NCBI GenBank assembly: GCA_017546885.1
Contig: JAFYRQ010000008.1
Coordinates: 1-11,984, forward strand
DNA: 11,984 nt
From: Alphaproteobacteria bacterium
Lineage (GTDB): Bacteria > Pseudomonadota > Alphaproteobacteria > RF32 > CAG-239
Direction of reading: 5' to 3'
Shown here: positions 1 to 6,178 of the stretch, piece by piece
Numbering within the stretch: position 1 is the stretch's first letter
Layout: each line of letters opens with the position of its first letter
Notes under the pieces: model-generated
The model's database searches: none
Seen by the model: only the letters and a program-made list of their open reading frames with translations
What the model was told of the DNA's origin: nothing
Program-made: the position numbers and the translations under genes

Positions 1-779
1 ATCCCAAAGAAAATTATACCCATCAAATCGGTGACGGAAAAATGTTATCTGAACTTATGGGAATTTCGGTCGTGAGCAGTTTTCGCAGAGCCGATATTTT
101 GAACGGTGGGAAGGGTGCTCCTCTTTCACCCATATATTATGAATCCCTGACTTCAAAATGCTCAAAACCTCTGGCCGTTGTGGATATCGGAGGAACAACG
201 GATATTTCTTGGTTTGGCGAAAACGGCGAAATGACTGCATTTATATCCGGACCGGGAAATGCCGTTATCAATGATTGGGTAATGAAACATGGCGGAATGC
301 ACATTGATTATAACGGCCGTTTAGCGATTTTGGGAAAAATACACGAACAAATTTTACAAAGTTTAATGCATCACAAATATTTGGCATTGCTTCCGCCGAA
401 AGCCTGCGACCGAAACATGTTTAATGATAAAATGGAACATTTGGAAGGGTTAAGTTTAGAAGACGGAGCAGCTACCGCTACGGCATTTGTTGCTGAGTCG
501 ATAGTTTATTCAATGGCATTGTATTTACCAGAGTTGCCTAAAGAAGTTTATGTTTGCGGAGGAGGGGCAAAAAATCCTACTTTGATGCGCTTCCTTCGTC
601 AACGACTGCCTGATGTAACCGTAAAGACTACCGCAGAAAGAGGATGGAATGTTGATGCAATAGATGCTCAAGCTGCCGCATTTTGGGCTGTCAGACGATT
701 AAATCTCTTGCCGATAAGTTTTCCTTTTACAACCGGAGTTCCCGTCCCTTGTATTTGTGGAGAATTATTTGAGGTTTAG
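1..779 (+). CDS. anmK: AnmK-like anhydro-N-acetylmuramic acid kinase, 5' end outside window
   Basis: AnmK phosphorylates and hydrolyses 1,6-anhydro-MurNAc to MurNAc-6-phosphate in cytosolic peptidoglycan recycling. The reading frame is open from the first bases (codons begin at base 3), so the ATG at 42 is internal and roughly 110-120 N-terminal residues of the usual ~370 are missing. Family landmarks in order are THQIGDG, FRRADILNGGKGAPL, DIGGTTDIS (usually NIGG-x-x-N), SGPGNAVINDW, PPKACDRNMFN, VCGGGAKNP, DAIDAQAAAFWA and a C-terminal SFPFTTGVPVP. The family membership is clear. The residue before S-G-P-G-N is Ile, where characterised enzymes have the catalytic Asp of D-x-G-P-G-N (Asp182 in P. 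aeruginosa AnmK). The usual Glu before A-x-A-F-A is Asp. It may therefore be a divergent or inactive paralogue. It ends tail-to-tail with the pilin gene, overlapping by 4 bp. Confidence 0.9.
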   Translation, partial: PKENYTHQIGDGKMLSELMGISVVSSFRRADILNGGKGAPLSPIYYESLTSKCSKPLAVVDIGGTTDISWFGENGEMTAFISGPGNAVINDWVMKHGGMHIDYNGRLAILGKIHEQILQSLMHHKYLALLPPKACDRNMFNDKMEHLEGLSLEDGAATATAFVAESIVYSMALYLPELPKEVYVCGGGAKNPTLMRFLRQRLPDVTVKTTAERGWNVDAIDAQAAAFWAVRRLNLLPISFPFTTGVPVPCICGELFEV

Positions 780-1333
780 TTAGGAGTAGTTGGAGCCATC
801 GTAACGTTAGGATAATAAATTTCTATATATCCGCCACTATCAGTAACTTGTTGGTTGCAGATTTGTTGAGCTTTGGCGGGAGATACTGGGTGTTCTCCTT
901 TAGTAATAATATGGTCACCGCCGCCGCCAATACTAATATCAAAACCTGACCAATTTGCTGTTGCAAAGTGGACGCAGGATGGAACATCAGGGAATGAATA
1001 GCCTAGATAAGTTGAGTCAACATAAACAGTGTCATTAAAAACATTATATATTTCCGTTGCGGTTGTTGATGGTTTGCCATTGAGCATTTCAGCCGGCACA
1101 AGTCCTGCTCGAATAGCTGTTTCTGTGCTCATGCCATTTAAATGACCTTGGGTATAGTATAACTGCATAACATTGGATAACAGGGTTTGTAATTGGTCCA
1201 GCCCTTTTTGATATTTGAATTTTGCCATTGCTTTAGAATATCCGGCAATACCGCCTACCGACAAAACTCCGATAATTGCCAATACACCGAGCATTTCGAC
1301 CATTGAACGACCTATTTGATTGTTTTTATTCAT
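776..1333 (-). CDS. type IV pilin-like protein with prepilin N-terminal signal
   Basis: This 185-aa protein has a class III (prepilin peptidase) signal. A short polar leader ends at Gly8 and is followed by R-S-M-V-E, so Glu is at +5 of the predicted mature protein. A hydrophobic helix follows (MLGVLAIIGVLSVGGIAGYS), typical of pilins and pseudopilins. Position +1 is Arg rather than the usual Phe/Met. The C-terminal half is Gly/Ser/Thr-rich and has only two cysteines, C120 and C159, which could close a pilin D-loop disulfide. The start is supported by an AGAGG ribosome binding site 6 nt upstream. No other pilus or secretion gene is in the window, so whether it is a pilus subunit or a pseudopilin cannot be decided. 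The prepilin signal is certain; the role is inferred. Confidence 0.9.
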   Translation of the reverse strand: MNKNNQIGRSMVEMLGVLAIIGVLSVGGIAGYSKAMAKFKYQKGLDQLQTLLSNVMQLYYTQGHLNGMSTETAIRAGLVPAEMLNGKPSTTATEIYNVFNDTVYVDSTYLGYSFPDVPSCVHFATANWSGFDISIGGGGDHIITKGEHPVSPAKAQQICNQQVTDSGGYIEIYYPNVTMAPTTPN

Positions 1334-1452
1334 AAAATACCTCTTTTATATCATTTTCGAATAAACGTACGATTAATTGGAACACAAAATTCCCTCTGTA
1401 AGCCTTGGTTTTTGGTCTTGATTTTTATTCAAAAAAAAGGTACATTTTTTAT

Positions 1453-1481
1453 ATTATAACGAATTGTTTTTACAAAATAAA
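1453..1481 (-). promoter_or_regulatory. possible promoter of the pilin-like gene
   Basis: On the minus strand a perfect TATAAT (+ strand 1453-1458) lies about 120 bp upstream of the pilin start. The hexamer 17 bp further upstream, TTTATT at 1476-1481, is a poor -35 match. The region is very AT-rich, so chance matches are likely. Confidence 0.35.
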
Positions 1482-1540
1482 TTTTTCAAAATTTTTGTTA
1501 AAATGGCGATTTTTAAGCGATTTTTGCAAAAAAAAATTTT
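1482..1540. other. A/T-tract-rich intergenic DNA, possibly curved
   Basis: This gene-free stretch carries runs of 4-9 A or T at about 1482-1486, 1488-1496, 1511-1514, 1521-1525 and 1528-1540, with roughly helical spacing in places. Such phased tracts can bend DNA or bind nucleoid proteins upstream of a promoter. It lies between the minus-strand terminator and the pilin promoter candidate. The assignment is by composition only. Confidence 0.25.
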
Positions 1541-1547
1541 ATAAGCA

Positions 1548-1577
1548 ACAAAAAACCGCTCTAAAATCAGAGCGGTT
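1548..1577 (-). terminator. Rho-independent terminator of the 97/98-aa unit
   Basis: A perfect 9-bp stem (1554-1562 with 1569-1577, arm AACCGCTCT) has a 6-nt loop. Read on the minus strand it is followed by six T residues. It begins 10 bp past the stop codon of the 98-aa gene, the expected place for that unit's terminator. Confidence 0.88.
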
Positions 1578-1587
1578 GAATTAATTG

Positions 1588-1884
1588 TTATTCTTCAGTA
1601 TATTTTTGATGTTTTATTTTAACCATATAATCCTGATGAGTGATATTTGTCTCAAAATCTGCCTCAATAATCAAAGCCTCATCCGCATTTTTTAAAAATT
1701 CAGTTGCGTTCGGGTTAAGATAGTCAAGTAACAATACATCGTTTTTATTGCGATATAAATATGCGTGGGTTCTGTCATCATACAACAAATATGGATTTTC
1801 AGGTTCGCTTTTTTGAGGTTTTATGAAAAACACAACCTGCTTATCTTCGGAAACAAATATGCGATAATCTTCTGCATGCCGCAT
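1588..1884 (-). CDS. small protein of unknown function (98 aa)
   Basis: I do not recognise this family. The start at 1884 is chosen because GGGAG lies 8 nt upstream. The open frame continues to an ATG at 1989, but that longer version would overlap the preceding gene by 68 bp and has no better ribosome site. The protein is soluble-looking, with no signal peptide or membrane helix. It has alternating hydrophobic segments (YRIFVSEDKQVVFFIKP, AYLYRNKNDVLLLDYL, EALIIEADFE) that suggest a small beta-rich fold, and many acidic and aromatic residues. It is the second gene of a two-gene minus-strand unit: 37 nt separate it from the glycine-rich 97-aa gene and a terminator follows directly. A role linked to that partner is an inference from context only. 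Confidence 0.72.
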   Translation of the reverse strand: MRHAEDYRIFVSEDKQVVFFIKPQKSEPENPYLLYDDRTHAYLYRNKNDVLLLDYLNPNATEFLKNADEALIIEADFETNITHQDYMVKIKHQKYTEE

Positions 1885-1895
1885 TATCTTTTCTC

Positions 1896-1907
1896 CCAAA
1901 ATTTTGG
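1896..1907. promoter_or_regulatory. 12-bp perfect palindrome at the 98-aa gene's ribosome site
   Basis: CCAAAATTTTGG is perfectly self-complementary. It sits in the 37-nt gap between the two small minus-strand genes, and its distal GG is part of the GGGAG ribosome binding site of the 98-aa gene. It could be a protein-binding site, or a weak hairpin that partly hides the ribosome site. A chance A/T-rich palindrome is also plausible. Confidence 0.3.
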
Positions 1908-1921
1908 AATGAGTATGTGTT

Positions 1922-2215
1922 TTATGACAAACGCCCTTTAATTCTTGTTGCCAACAAGTCAACTCCTTTGTGTCCGAGCTTGACTGCACCTCCTATAACA
2001 GCTTTTTTGGCTATCTTATCTATTCCGTTTATACCTATTTTGCCGAGAGGCATTCCTAATTTGCTTCCGGAAAATTCATTTGCCAAGTCTGTGGTCATTC
2101 CTAAAACTGCATTTCCGCCATCTACTCCGCAAGTAGCGATAAAACCTGCTCCGCTGATTCCCCATTTTGCTAAAGTGGCACCGACATCAACGGCTCTTTT
2201 TTGTGCTTCACTCAT
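1922..2215 (-). CDS. glycine-rich small protein of unknown function (97 aa)
   Basis: I do not recognise the family. The start at 2215 is preferred over the in-frame ATG at 2257: an AGAGGTGAGG ribosome site lies just upstream, and 2257 falls inside the promoter. Eighteen of 97 residues are Gly. Residues 12-39 form an apolar Gly/Ala-rich stretch (WGISGAGFIATCGVDGGNAVLG) with a double Gly at 33-34 and the only Cys at 29. Residues 54-97 form a cationic, potentially amphipathic stretch with repeated small-residue spacing (GKIGINGIDKIAKKAVIGGA). There is no standard signal peptide. Gly-rich amphipathic small proteins include bacteriocins, holin-like proteins and phage structural proteins, but nothing here decides between them. 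It is the first gene of a promoter-to-terminator unit with the 98-aa gene. Confidence 0.78.
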   Translation of the reverse strand: MSEAQKRAVDVGATLAKWGISGAGFIATCGVDGGNAVLGMTTDLANEFSGSKLGMPLGKIGINGIDKIAKKAVIGGAVKLGHKGVDLLATRIKGRLS

Positions 2216-2247
2216 ATCCTCACCTCTTTTTTGTTTATTATAGACAA

Positions 2248-2276
2248 AATATAACATATTTATTGTTTCAAGTCAA
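2248..2276 (-). promoter_or_regulatory. sigma-70-type promoter for the 97/98-aa unit
   Basis: Reading the minus strand, TTGACT (+ strand 2271-2276), a 17-bp spacer and TATATT (2248-2253) make a near-consensus promoter. Transcription would begin near 2241, about 26 nt before the ATG at 2215. This also argues against the upstream ATG at 2257. Confidence 0.75.
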
Positions 2277-2301
2277 TAATAGTATTTTGTTGTATAAAAA
2301 C

Positions 2302-2330
2302 TTGACTCTGCTTGTTTATTGTATTAAATT
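2302..2330 (+). promoter_or_regulatory. sigma-70-type promoter for ileS-trmL
   Basis: TTGACT (2302-2307), a 17-bp spacer and TAAATT (2325-2330) match the consensus at 5/6 and 4/6 positions. The predicted start near 2337 leaves a leader of about 150 nt before ileS. It is divergent from the minus-strand promoter at 2248-2276, with 25 bp between the two -35 boxes. Confidence 0.6.
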
Positions 2331-2351
2331 CACAACCGACTTAAAACGGAA

Positions 2352-2422
2352 AGAAAAGCTAAATGTTTACAAAAATAATATATATCAATATCAATATTAT
2401 CCCTTAGGGGATGCGCTTTTCT
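2352..2422 (+). ncRNA. possible structured 5' leader element of ileS
   Basis: Within the predicted ileS leader, AGAAAAGC (2352-2359) pairs perfectly with GCTTTTCT (2415-2422), closing a 71-nt domain. Inside it are two smaller pairings: ATAATAT (2375-2381) with ATATTAT (2394-2400), and ATCCC (2399-2403) with GGGAT (2408-2412). These share two bases, so they are partly exclusive or stacked. It resembles no riboswitch I recognise, and no T-box features are seen. A chance fold in AT-rich DNA is possible. Confidence 0.28.
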
Positions 2423-2485
2423 ATATACACATTTTTCAAATAACAAAAAAATCAATCAAGTTTTAATAATATACAGAGGTTAACA

Positions 2486-5400
2486 ATGACCAAATATTAC
2501 CCGGAAGTAAAGGCAAAGCCTGACTTTGTCGAATTAGAAAAAGAAGTTCTCAATTTTTGGGAAGAAAATAATACTTTTGAAAAATCTGTTCAAAACCGTG
2601 ATGGTGCTGCAGAATTTGTTTTTTATGACGGACCGCCGTTTGCAAACGGAACTCCTCACTACGGACACATTATGGTGTCTTATGTCAAAGACGTAGTTGC
2701 TCGTTTTCAAACTATGTGCGGCAAAAAAGTTGACCGTCGTTTAGGTTGGGACTGCCATGGTTTGCCGGCTGAGATGTCTGCCGAGAAACAACTCGGTGTT
2801 TCCGGTCGTAAGCAAATTGAAGAATACGGCGTAGAAAAGTTTAATGATTTTTGCCGTCAAGACGTTTTGAAATATTCCGGAATTTGGGTTGATATGTTCA
2901 AACGTATCGGTCGTTGGGTTGATTTTTCTCGCGACTACAAAACAATGGATTTACCTTTTATGGAAAGTGTTATCAACAACTTCAAACAGTTATATGATAA
3001 AGGCTTGATTTATGAAGATTTCAGAGTTTTGCCATATTCTTGGGCTGCAGAAACCCCGTTATCAAACTTTGAAGTAAATCAAGGTTATCAAGATAAAACC
3101 GACAACGCCATTACCGTTTTATTTAAACTCGAAAACGGAATGAAAATTTTAGTTTGGACAACTACTCCGTGGACTTTGCCGTCAAACCTTATGTTAGCTG
3201 TGGGTAAAGATATTACCTATGCAATAATGGAAGAAAACGGCCAAAAATATGTTTTGGCAGAAGCATTGCTCGGTCGCTATAAAAAACAACTTGAAAAGGC
3301 TAAAAAGGTTGGAACTCTCAAAGGTTCTGATTTAATCGGTATGAGCTATGAACCTATGTTTCCTTACTTCAAAAATCTCAAAGAAAAAGGTTGCTTTAAA
3401 GTTCTCTCAGGTGAGTTCGTGTCTGTTGAAGACGGTACCGGTGTTGTTCATATTGCTCCGGGCTTCGGTCAAGACGACTTTGATGCTTGCCGTGCTTATA
3501 ATGAAAGTTTTCCGGTAGTTTGTCCGGTTGATGAAGCCGGTAAATTTACTGCCGAAGTCAGTGACTATGAAGGCAAACAAGTTTTTGAAACTAACGAACC
3601 TATTATGCAGTGGTTGAAAGAAAACGGACTTTTGGTTAAAAAAGAACAATATACCCACTCATATCCGTTCTGTTGGCGTACCGATACCCCGCTTATTTAT
3701 AAAGCAATGTCTTCTTGGTTTGTAAAAGTTACGGATTTTCGTGATGAAATGGTTGAAAATAACCAACAAATTAATTGGGTTCCGGAACATATCAAAGACG
3801 GTCGATTCGGTAAATGGCTTGAGGGGGCACGTGACTGGTCAATTTCTCGTAATCGTTTTTGGGGAACTCCGATTCCGGTATGGAAATCAGATAATCCTAA
3901 CTTCCCTCGTATAGATGTTTTCGGCTCTGTTGCCGAAATTAAGGAAAAGACAGGTTTTGAAGTGAATAATCTTCACAAACCATATATTGATGATGTAATC
4001 TATCCGAACCCTGATGATCCGTCAGGAAAAACAATGATGCGTCGTGTCAGCGATGTGTTTGACTGTTGGTTTGAATCCGGTTCAATGCCTTATGCTCAAG
4101 CACATTATCCGTTTGATAATAAAGAGTGGTTTGAAAATCATTTCCCGGCAGACTTCATTGTTGAAGCTATGGATCAAACTCGCGGTTGGTTCTATACATT
4201 AACCGTTCTTTCGACAGCTTTGCACAATCGTCCTGCCTTCAAAAACTGTATTTGTACCGGATTGTTAATGGCCGAAGGCGGACAAAAGCTTTCTAAACGC
4301 TTGAAAAACTATCCGGATCCGTCAATGGTTTTGGATACAATCGGTTCTGATACATTGCGTTGGTTCTTGGTTTCTTCTCCGGTATTGAAAGGCGGAAATT
4401 TGGCTGTTGACCAAGAGGGAAAAGAAATTGTTAAAGCGGCTCGTGTGGCTCAAATTCCGTTCTGGAATGCTTTTTACTTCTTTACTCTTTATGCTAATGC
4501 TGAAGGTTATCAAGCTAAAGAAATAAGCTCTTCAACGGAATCTTTGGATAACTACATTTTGGCAAAATTAAAACATTTAGCCAATGTGGTTCAAAATGGT
4601 GTTGCAAGCTACGATGTAGCAATTGCTTGTAGTGAAATTTCTAAATTTATGGAAATCTTGAATAACTGGTATATCCGTCGTACTCGTGACAGATTTTGGA
4701 CAGGCGACACTCAAGCATTTGATGTTCTCTACACTGTTTTGGTAAATTTGAGCAAAATTATGGCTCCGTTAATGCCGTTTGTTTGCGAATATGTATATAA
4801 AAACCTGACCGGAAATGAATCTGTTCACTTAGCAGATTATCCTAATTTGTCAGCTATTGCAGACAATGAAAAATTGATGGCTGAAATGGACTTTTTACAA
4901 GATTTGTGTTCTGCCGGCAAATTTATTCGTGAAGAAAAGAATTTGCGCAATCGCTTGCCTTTGAGCAGTTTGACCGTTGTCGGCAATCATTTCGGTAACG
5001 AATACCAAGAAATTGTAAAAGACGAATTAAATGTTAAAGAAGTTCGTTTTGATGACAACCTTTCAAACTATGCTACCAAAAAGATTTATCTCTATACTCC
5101 GTTGTTGGGTAAAGCATTGGGTAAAGATATGGGAGCTGTTATGGCTGCATATAAGCAAGGTCAATGGGAGCTTAATGACAATGGCACTTTGAACATTGCT
5201 AACCAAACTTTAGGCAATGATTTGTTTGAAGTTCGTTTGGAAATGAAAGAAGGTGTTGCCGGTTTAGCTTTTGCGGAAAATAAAGCTGTTGTAACTTTAG
5301 ACACTAACGTAACCGATGAATTGAAACGTGAAGGAATGGCTCGTGACTTTATCCGTTTGGTTCAAACTTTGCGTAAGGATAAAAACTTCAATATTTCCGA

Positions 5401-5596
5401 CAGAATAGAACTTAATTGGCAAACTGCCGATGAAAATTTGGCAGCCGCTCTTAAAGAAAACGAAGCTTATATTTGCGATCAGGTTTTAGCGGTAAAAGTT
5501 AATTCTGCTTGCTCACAAGGCACAATGGCAGATATTGACGGAGCTAAAATTTGTTTCGATGCCGAAGTTGTAACTTCAATGTCAAAAGGAGCATAA
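2486..5596 (+). CDS. ileS: isoleucyl-tRNA synthetase, type 2 (eukaryote-like)
   Basis: This cytoplasmic class I synthetase charges tRNA-Ile with isoleucine and hydrolyses misactivated valine. The 1036-aa protein shows the HIGH signature as H58-Y-G-H61 in PPFANGTPHYGHI, GWDCHGLPAE at 87-96, and TTPWTLPSN leading into the CP1 editing domain. The editing motif GTGVVHIAPGFGQDD is at 317-331. RDWSISRNRFWGTPIPVW and DCWFESGSMPYA follow, then the KMSKS loop as KLSKR (601-605) in KLSKRLKNYPDP, and an anticodon-binding domain with WYIRRTRDRFW. The KLSKRLKNYPDP form, the length over 1000 aa and the absence of the C-terminal Cys-rich zinc finger mark the type 2 form. In characterised cases this form is weakly inhibited by mupirocin. 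An AGAGG site lies 6 nt before the ATG. It is cotranscribed with trmL. Confidence 0.98.
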   Translation: MTKYYPEVKAKPDFVELEKEVLNFWEENNTFEKSVQNRDGAAEFVFYDGPPFANGTPHYGHIMVSYVKDVVARFQTMCGKKVDRRLGWDCHGLPAEMSAEKQLGVSGRKQIEEYGVEKFNDFCRQDVLKYSGIWVDMFKRIGRWVDFSRDYKTMDLPFMESVINNFKQLYDKGLIYEDFRVLPYSWAAETPLSNFEVNQGYQDKTDNAITVLFKLENGMKILVWTTTPWTLPSNLMLAVGKDITYAIMEENGQKYVLAEALLGRYKKQLEKAKKVGTLKGSDLIGMSYEPMFPYFKNLKEKGCFKVLSGEFVSVEDGTGVVHIAPGFGQDDFDACRAYNESFPVVCPVDEAGKFTAEVSDYEGKQVFETNEPIMQWLKENGLLVKKEQYTHSYPFCWRTDTPLIYKAMSSWFVKVTDFRDEMVENNQQINWVPEHIKDGRFGKWLEGARDWSISRNRFWGTPIPVWKSDNPNFPRIDVFGSVAEIKEKTGFEVNNLHKPYIDDVIYPNPDDPSGKTMMRRVSDVFDCWFESGSMPYAQAHYPFDNKEWFENHFPADFIVEAMDQTRGWFYTLTVLSTALHNRPAFKNCICTGLLMAEGGQKLSKRLKNYPDPSMVLDTIGSDTLRWFLVSSPVLKGGNLAVDQEGKEIVKAARVAQIPFWNAFYFFTLYANAEGYQAKEISSSTESLDNYILAKLKHLANVVQNGVASYDVAIACSEISKFMEILNNWYIRRTRDRFWTGDTQAFDVLYTVLVNLSKIMAPLMPFVCEYVYKNLTGNESVHLADYPNLSAIADNEKLMAEMDFLQDLCSAGKFIREEKNLRNRLPLSSLTVVGNHFGNEYQEIVKDELNVKEVRFDDNLSNYATKKIYLYTPLLGKALGKDMGAVMAAYKQGQWELNDNGTLNIANQTLGNDLFEVRLEMKEGVAGLAFAENKAVVTLDTNVTDELKREGMARDFIRLVQTLRKDKNFNISDRIELNWQTADENLAAALKENEAYICDQVLAVKVNSACSQGTMADIDGAKICFDAEVVTSMSKGA

Positions 5597-5597
5597 T

Positions 5598-6074
5598 ATG
5601 CGCTTGGCATTATTCCAACCGGATATGCCGCAAAACACGGGTACCATGCTTAGGCTTGGTGCCTGTGTTGACGTTGAGGTTGATATAATTGAACCTTGCG
5701 GTTTTGTGTTTAGCGAACATGCTTTGCGTCGTTATGGTATGGACTATTTGGATATGGTAAAGTATCGCCGTCATGATTCTTGGGAAGATTTTGTGGAATA
5801 TGCAAAAACACACCCCGAAGAATATGGCAGGATAGTTCTTTTGACTACTAAATCTCAAACTCCATATACCGATTTTGAGTTTAAGAAAAACGATGTTTTG
5901 TTGTTGGGACGTGAGAGTGCCGGTGTTCCTGAGCAGGTGCATCAAACCGTAGATGCAAGGTTGATTATTCCGATGAACGAAAAGGCTCGCTCCATTAATG
6001 TTGCAGTTTCGGCAACAATGGTGTTAGGCGAGGCTTTGCGTCAGACAAAATCGTTTCCGATAAAAAATATATAA
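5598..6074 (+). CDS. trmL: tRNA (cytidine/uridine-34 2'-O)-methyltransferase
   Basis: TrmL uses S-adenosylmethionine to methylate the ribose of the wobble base of certain leucine tRNAs. The 158-aa length is standard for this minimal SPOUT enzyme, which lacks an extra RNA-binding domain. The three SpoU motifs are present: N13-T-G-T with R19; LLLGRESAGVP at 101-111 with the G-x-E-x-x-G core; and IPM at 124-126 followed by RSINVAVS at 131-138. The last two build the knotted SAM site. IIEPCGF and LRRYGMDY are also typical. The ATG follows the ileS stop after one base, and its ribosome site (AAAGGAG) lies within the last ileS codons, so translation is probably coupled. A tRNA modifier in the same operon as a tRNA synthetase fits a translation unit. 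Confidence 0.95.
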   Translation: MRLALFQPDMPQNTGTMLRLGACVDVEVDIIEPCGFVFSEHALRRYGMDYLDMVKYRRHDSWEDFVEYAKTHPEEYGRIVLLTTKSQTPYTDFEFKKNDVLLLGRESAGVPEQVHQTVDARLIIPMNEKARSINVAVSATMVLGEALRQTKSFPIKNI

Positions 6075-6100
6075 AAAATACTGGATTTATGTCTAAAAAT

Positions 6101-6114
6101 GTGGTATAATCCAC
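6101..6114 (+). promoter_or_regulatory. carD promoter -10 box inside a short inverted repeat
   Basis: A perfect TATAAT (6105-6110) is flanked by GTGG and CCAC, giving GTGG-TATAAT-CCAC. The -35 region (TGGATT at 6082-6087, 17-bp spacing) is weak. Transcription would begin near 6117, about 60 nt before carD. The symmetry could serve a regulator that covers the -10 box, or be chance. Confidence 0.6.
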
Positions 6115-6123
6115 TCTGTCTTG

Positions 6124-6142
6124 CGGAAAATAAGGCTTTCCG
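6124..6142 (+). other. hairpin in the carD leader
   Basis: CGGAAA (6124-6129) pairs with TTTCCG (6137-6142) around a 7-nt loop, extendable by two G-T wobble pairs. A T-rich but interrupted tract follows. It lies just after the predicted carD transcription start. It could be a weak terminator for ileS-trmL read-through, or a 5'-end stabiliser. Confidence 0.35.
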
Positions 6143-6178
6143 TGTTTTGTGTTTCTCAAAATATAGTAGGAATTTAAT

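Noticed and set aside
1917..2243. 108-aa open frame on the plus strand opposite the glycine-rich gene
   Set aside because: It is antisense to a gene with a good promoter and ribosome site, and its Pro/Leu/Ser-rich composition is typical of a shadow frame.
2375..2400. AT-rich iterated sequence as a replication origin or DnaA region
   Set aside because: No DnaA-box cluster was seen and the neighbouring genes are not origin-associated; leader structure is the simpler reading.
2167..2466. 99-aa plus-strand open frame before ileS
   Set aside because: It spans both promoters and the leader, has no ribosome site, and its composition is what AT-rich noncoding DNA encodes.
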